DNA from: an uncultured Veillonella sp.
GTDB taxonomy: Bacteria; Bacillota; Negativicutes; Veillonellales; Veillonellaceae
NCBI GenBank assembly: GCA_900552445.1
Contig: URZS01000021.1
Span: 1-9,292, forward strand
Direction: 5' to 3'
DNA length: 9,292 bases
Below are positions 7,489 through 9,292 of the stretch, piece by piece. The position numbers and the translations under genes were made by a program. Under the pieces are notes generated by a model. That model was not told the DNA's origin and ran no database searches. It saw only the letters and a list, made by a program, of their open reading frames with translations. Each line of letters begins with the position of its first letter. The stretch's first letter is position 1.

Positions 7489-7569
7489 ACTATTCTAAGC
7501 AACTAATAATAACTAAATCTTAATTAGCGCACCACAAATAGTTCCTTACCCGTACGTTGGATAAAGAAC
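7473..7569 (-). promoter_or_regulatory. Competing RNA helices of the aro attenuator (1:2 and 2:3 pairings)
   Basis: On the minus strand, segment 1 (GTTCTTTATCC, 7569-7559, containing the last two Phe codons) pairs with segment 2 (GGGTAAGGAAC, 7551-7541) as a hairpin of about 11 pairs with G-U pairs and one bulge. Segment 2 can instead pair with the 5' arm of the terminator: TACGGGTA (7554-7547) with TACCCGTA (7480-7473), and ACTATT (7542-7537) with AATAGT (7494-7489). The second pairing destroys the terminator. A ribosome stalled on the aromatic codons would cover segment 1, free segment 2 and let the antiterminator form. This is worked out by eye, without folding energies. Confidence 0.7.
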
Positions 7570-7613
7570 CAATAAAAGTATTGTTTTGTAGCGAGGCTAA
7601 TTTGGTTAGTCAT
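7524..7613 (-). CDS. Aromatic-amino-acid leader peptide controlling the aro operon
   Basis: A 29-codon reading frame starts with ATG at 7613, eight or nine bases after GAAAGGAG, and ends with TAA at 7526-7524. Codons 12-17 (7580-7563) are TAC TTT TAT TGG TTC TTT, giving Tyr-Phe-Tyr-Trp-Phe-Phe, and Phe26 adds a seventh aromatic residue. Six aromatic codons in a row in so short a peptide are very unlikely by chance. With a promoter upstream, an intrinsic terminator just downstream and pairing segments arranged around the control codons, this fits a leader peptide that senses charged tRNA-Phe, tRNA-Tyr and tRNA-Trp together. It is analogous to the pheA and trp leaders of enteric bacteria. The peptide itself probably has no function after release. 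Confidence 0.88.
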   Translation of the reverse strand: MTNQISLATKQYFYWFFIQRTGKELFVVR

Positions 7614-7645
7614 CTTTGGTTGCTCCTTTCTAAAATGTTGGGTAT

Positions 7646-7675
7646 AGTATAAACCCAAATGATAAGATTATGCAA
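7646..7675 (-). promoter_or_regulatory. Promoter of the aro operon and its leader
   Basis: On the minus strand TTGCAT (7675-7670) and TATACT (7651-7646) are separated by 18 bases. The -10 matches the vegetative consensus at five of six positions. Transcription would start near 7639, giving a 5' leader of about 25 bases before the leader peptide start codon. No competing promoter of similar quality is visible upstream of aroF. Confidence 0.65.
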
Positions 7676-7772
7676 TACTTAAAATTAAATTTCATAGAAG
7701 TTTTAAAAATAATGTGCTTCATAAATTGTTTGAAATGCCGATGTAATGAGGCCTATTGTATAAAAATGATTT

Positions 7773-7802
7773 TTGCTATTCATGACTAAATTGTAGTATA
7801 AT
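7773..7802 (+). promoter_or_regulatory. Promoter of the convergent small RNA
   Basis: TTGCTA (7773-7778) and a perfect TATAAT (7797-7802) are 18 bases apart, placing the start near 7809. It faces the minus-strand peptide gene, and only about 110 bases separate it from a terminator with no sensible reading frame between, which points to a non-coding transcript. Confidence 0.7.
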
Positions 7803-7811
7803 GAGTCTATA

Positions 7812-7850
7812 AAGAGAGCCAATCAACGTGTCGGTAGCGTTAGGCTCATC
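7812..7850 (+). repeat. Inverted repeat, left copy (5' end of the small RNA)
   Basis: Bases 7812-7830 match the minus-strand stretch 8055-8037 at 16 of 19 positions (AAGAGAGYCAATYRACGTG). After a 7-base length difference, GTTAGGYTCATC matches again at 11 of 12. The similarity includes the start-site region of both transcripts. The terminal stem is preserved through compensating changes: GAGCC/GGCTC here, GAGTC/GGTTC with G-U pairs in the other copy. Confidence 0.7.
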
Positions 7851-7862
7851 TAAAATTTGGGT

Positions 7863-7919
7863 AAAAATGATGCGCCTAACGTGTTAGAGGTCTAGCCACC
7901 TCATTACGTTAGGCGTTTT
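7863..7919. terminator. Bidirectional terminator shared by the convergent transcripts
   Basis: CGCCTAACG (7873-7881) and CGTTAGGCG (7907-7915) form a perfect 9-bp stem, with an inner GAGGT/ACCTC stem (7887-7891 with 7898-7902). On the plus strand TTTT follows at once (7916-7919). On the minus strand a run of five T begins five bases beyond the stem (7867-7863). It would end both the small RNA and the peptide mRNA, so their 3' parts overlap and are complementary. Confidence 0.75.
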
Positions 7920-7926
7920 CATTACC

Positions 7927-8004
7927 TTACTTAACTAAGGCAATGATAGTAACTACGGATAACAAAATTATGATAACTACATATGTAATTTCATGTTTTG
8001 TCAT
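7927..8004 (-). CDS. Small hydrophobic peptide, candidate type I toxin
   Basis: A 25-codon frame runs from ATG at 8004 to TAA at 7929-7927 and is preceded by a strong AAGGTGGTGA ribosome binding site six bases upstream. The peptide begins MTKHE and continues into one unbroken hydrophobic segment (about residues 7-24, rich in Val, Ile and Leu), ending in a lysine, so it should insert into the membrane as a single helix. Size, a lone membrane helix with charged ends, a hairpin over the binding site and a convergent small RNA are all traits of type I toxins such as Fst or TxpA. I see no clear sequence match to a named family. It could instead be a small membrane protein or the leader of something unknown. 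Confidence 0.6.
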   Translation of the reverse strand: MTKHEITYVVIIILLSVVTIIALVK

Positions 8005-8008
8005 AGTA

Positions 8009-8028
8009 TCACCACCTTTCGGTGATGA
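8009..8028 (-). promoter_or_regulatory. Hairpin sequestering the ribosome binding site of the small peptide
   Basis: On the minus strand TCATCACC (8028-8021) pairs with GGTGGTGA (8016-8009), with one G-U pair, around a GAAA tetraloop. The 3' arm is most of the Shine-Dalgarno sequence of the peptide, so translation should be blocked in the folded mRNA. Built-in occlusion of this kind is usual for type I toxin messages. Confidence 0.75.
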
Positions 8029-8055
8029 ACCTAACTCACGTCAATTGACTCTCTT
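8024..8055 (-). repeat. Inverted repeat, right copy (5' end of the peptide mRNA)
   Basis: This is the minus-strand counterpart of 7812-7850. It covers the start of the peptide mRNA and its GTTAGG element, and runs into the hairpin that hides the ribosome binding site. It can form a stem of GAGTC (8051-8047) with GGTTC (8031-8027), plus an inner AATT/AGTT pairing, with GACGTG in the loop. That loop can pair with CGTGTC of the small RNA loop (7827-7832). Confidence 0.65.
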
Positions 8056-8061
8056 AGGTAC

Positions 8062-8070
8062 AGTATAACA
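8062..8070 (-). promoter_or_regulatory. Extended -10 promoter of the small peptide gene
   Basis: The minus strand reads TGTTATACT, an extended -10 element with TATACT at 8067-8062. The -35 is poor (TTGTGT lies only 14 bases upstream), which is typical of extended -10 promoters. Transcription would start near 8055, leaving about 50 bases of leader before the peptide start. A plus-strand TATAAC (8064-8069) overlaps it and might serve the next gene on the right, but no -35 at proper spacing supports that. Confidence 0.55.
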
Positions 8071-8118
8071 AAAATAATTTTACACAAATAGCGATATATG
8101 GGTAGCTGTGGAGGCAAT

Positions 8119-8535
8119 ATGGTTATTCAAATCTTAGATCATATTACTGATGAAATAAAACAAATACGTATAGATGTATTCATGAAAGAACAAGGTTTTG
8201 CAGACGAGTTTGATGAAATCGATGATATAGCAAAATTTGTTCTCTTATCGATAGATGGCAAGGCGGCGGGTACTTGTCGTTACTTCCCAAGTGCTGATGA
8301 AGGTGATGCCCACATTGGACGCATGGCGGTACGCAAGTTGTATCGTGGACAACATCTAGGGACTAAGATTATGATGGCCGCAGAAAACGGCATTCGTCGC
8401 GATGGATTTAAGACTTGCTCCTTATCGGCTCAAGTACAGGCAAAACCATTCTATGAATCCCTTGGATATAAAGCGGAAGGGGATGAATACCTTGATGAAG
8501 GTTGCCCACATATCTTGATGCGAAAGGTTTTATAA
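8119..8535 (+). CDS. GNAT-family N-acetyltransferase (ElaA/YjcF-like)
   Basis: This 138-residue protein has the layout of a single-domain GNAT acetyltransferase, which moves an acetyl group from acetyl-CoA to an amine. The N-terminal IRIDVFMKEQGF and the following EIDD (about 16-36) are typical of the ElaA/YjcF group. Residues 66-86 hold the acetyl-CoA-binding motif A (IGRMAV, then RGQHLG at 76-81, with His in place of the middle glycine). FYESLGYK (111-118) is the usual C-terminal motif. The substrate cannot be told from sequence. I chose the ATG at 8119 because GTGGAGG lies five bases upstream; the in-frame ATG at 8098 has no binding site. It may be transcribed together with the next gene, 81 bases downstream. 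Confidence 0.88.
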   Translation: MVIQILDHITDEIKQIRIDVFMKEQGFADEFDEIDDIAKFVLLSIDGKAAGTCRYFPSADEGDAHIGRMAVRKLYRGQHLGTKIMMAAENGIRRDGFKTCSLSAQVQAKPFYESLGYKAEGDEYLDEGCPHILMRKVL

Positions 8536-8616
8536 GTAGTTGTATAATAAGAATAAGTAGATGGGTAGCATTAAATAAATTGATGCGCATATTATTTTGT
8601 TACGAGGTGAGAGAAT

Positions 8617-9075
8617 ATGAAGCTAGCTGAGGCATTACAAGAACGAGCTGACTTAAATAAAAAAATTAGTGATTTGCAAGGTCGTTTAAATCAAAATAGT
8701 TTAGTACAGGAAGGGGAAACACCTAATGAAAACCCTACAGTGTTGATGCAAGAACTAGAAGCGGCAATTACTAGACTTCAACAACTCATTAAAGATATTA
8801 ATCTTACTAACTGTGCAACTATTGTTGAAGGGCGTTCTTTAACACAAATTATAGCGGAAAAAGAAGGTGCAATTATGCGTCTATCTGCATATCGTGCTTT
8901 AGCAGATAGTGCAAGTGCTATCAACTACCGTGCTCGTGGTTCGGAAATTAAAATGATAGCAACTGTGAATGTAAGTGAATTACAAAAAACAGCAGATGTA
9001 ATATCCAAGGAGATTCGTGTCTTAGATAATTTATTACAGTCAACCAATTGGACGGTTGATTTAATAGAGTATTAA
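8617..9075 (+). CDS. DIP1984/septicolysin-family protein of unknown function
   Basis: This 152-residue protein matches what I remember of the DIP1984 family, often annotated as septicolysin. It begins MKLAEALQERADLNKKI and is almost entirely helical: heptad-like helices at about 1-27, 41-62, 73-100 and 118-142, with a charged, proline-containing linker at 31-41. There is no signal peptide, membrane segment or catalytic motif. The septicolysin name implies a cytolysin, but nothing seen here supports pore formation, so an intracellular structural or binding role is as likely. The ATG follows GAGGTGAGAG by about four bases. A TATAAT at 8543-8548 might be a -10 of its own, but no matching -35 is seen. 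Confidence 0.75.
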   Translation: MKLAEALQERADLNKKISDLQGRLNQNSLVQEGETPNENPTVLMQELEAAITRLQQLIKDINLTNCATIVEGRSLTQIIAEKEGAIMRLSAYRALADSASAINYRARGSEIKMIATVNVSELQKTADVISKEIRVLDNLLQSTNWTVDLIEY

Positions 9076-9292
9076 TCATAAGTTGGTAATCAAGATAGGG
9101 TGGATACAAAGCCACGATTGCTTAATTCGTAAAAAGATGTTATTCCATTACATGTACGGGGCATTGAAGGTATGTATTGTGTAGGCCCTTATGGCGTATA
9201 AATGTATGGTTATTTTTTATAATTTATTACCATGTGTCAACTATTTTGATGAGGGTGGCGTTGGGGACTATTTCTAAATTTCATATATATTT
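9076..9292. other. Non-coding right edge, nothing supportable
   Basis: After the stop codon at 9075 I find no convincing terminator, RNA gene or reading frame with a ribosome binding site. A perfect TTGACA on the minus strand (9242-9237) lacks a good -10 at normal spacing. A plus-strand frame is open from about 9157 to the window edge but has no credible start. Confidence 0.5.

Larger units (their letters stand above)
7809..7919 (+). ncRNA. Candidate small antisense RNA (antitoxin-like) of about 110 nt
   Basis: A good promoter, two stem-loops and a terminator define a short plus-strand transcript. Its 5' part can fold into a hairpin (GAGCC at 7816-7820 with GGCTC at 7843-7847, and AACG 7825-7828 with CGTT 7838-7841). 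Its 3' part is the terminator stem 7873-7915. It is fully complementary to the 3' untranslated part of the minus-strand peptide mRNA where both transcripts run through the shared terminator. Its CCTAAC (7875-7880) can also pair with GTTAGG in the 5' leader of that mRNA. The only start codons in it lead to a six-residue frame. An antitoxin role is inferred from layout alone. Confidence 0.5.

Noticed and set aside
7391..7680. T-box or other riboswitch as the control of the aro operon
   Set aside because: No T-box sequence or large conserved fold is visible in the short leader, whereas the leader peptide explains the terminator fully.
8098..8118. Earlier in-frame ATG for the GNAT gene
   Set aside because: No Shine-Dalgarno upstream, and the stretch contains the GTGGAGG that serves the ATG at 8119.
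9157..9292. Partial gene running off the right edge on the plus strand
   Set aside because: The frame is open but has no start codon with a ribosome binding site and no recognisable sequence; it is AT-rich and short.
1..9292. CRISPR arrays, insertion sequences, tRNA or rRNA genes
   Set aside because: No spaced direct repeats, transposase-like frames, terminal repeats or tRNA cloverleaf were seen on either strand.

Overview
The window looks like chromosomal DNA from a low-GC, diderm-type Firmicute (class Negativicutes), most probably Veillonella or a close relative. This is inferred from codon and base usage, AGGAGG-type ribosome binding sites, the sequence style of the Aro proteins and the presence of a DIP1984/septicolysin-type gene. 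No rRNA or other marker gene is present to prove it.

About four fifths of the window (roughly 300-7680) is one minus-strand operon for the shikimate/chorismate pathway and the phenylalanine branch. In transcription order it reads: promoter (about 7646-7675), a 29-residue leader peptide (7524-7613), an attenuator terminator (7445-7488), aroF (DAHP synthase with regulatory domain), aroB, aroA, aroC, pheA (chorismate mutase/prephenate dehydratase with ACT domain), and a fused aroE-aroK gene. A strong hairpin terminator follows at 109-147. Every step from PEP plus erythrose-4-phosphate to phenylpyruvate is encoded except 3-dehydroquinate dehydratase, which must lie elsewhere. The leader peptide contains the uninterrupted run Tyr-Phe-Tyr-Trp-Phe-Phe. 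The RNA around it can form three mutually exclusive helices, as in classical amino-acid attenuation, so the operon is probably controlled by the supply of all three aromatic amino acids through ribosome stalling.

The gap between the operon promoter and the next gene (7680-8118) contains a compact candidate type I toxin-antitoxin-like locus. A 25-residue hydrophobic peptide is encoded on the minus strand (7927-8004), with its ribosome binding site locked in a GAAA-tetraloop hairpin. A convergent small RNA candidate on the plus strand (about 7809-7919) has a good promoter, and the two transcripts share a bidirectional terminator. The 5' ends of the two convergent transcripts are near-copies of each other in inverted orientation.

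The right end holds two plus-strand genes: a GNAT acetyltransferase (8119-8535) and a DIP1984/septicolysin-family protein (8617-9075). The last 217 bases hold no feature I can support. The left edge (1-300) holds the operon terminator, a near-perfect palindrome over a possible leftward promoter, and a start-less open stretch that may be a gene remnant.
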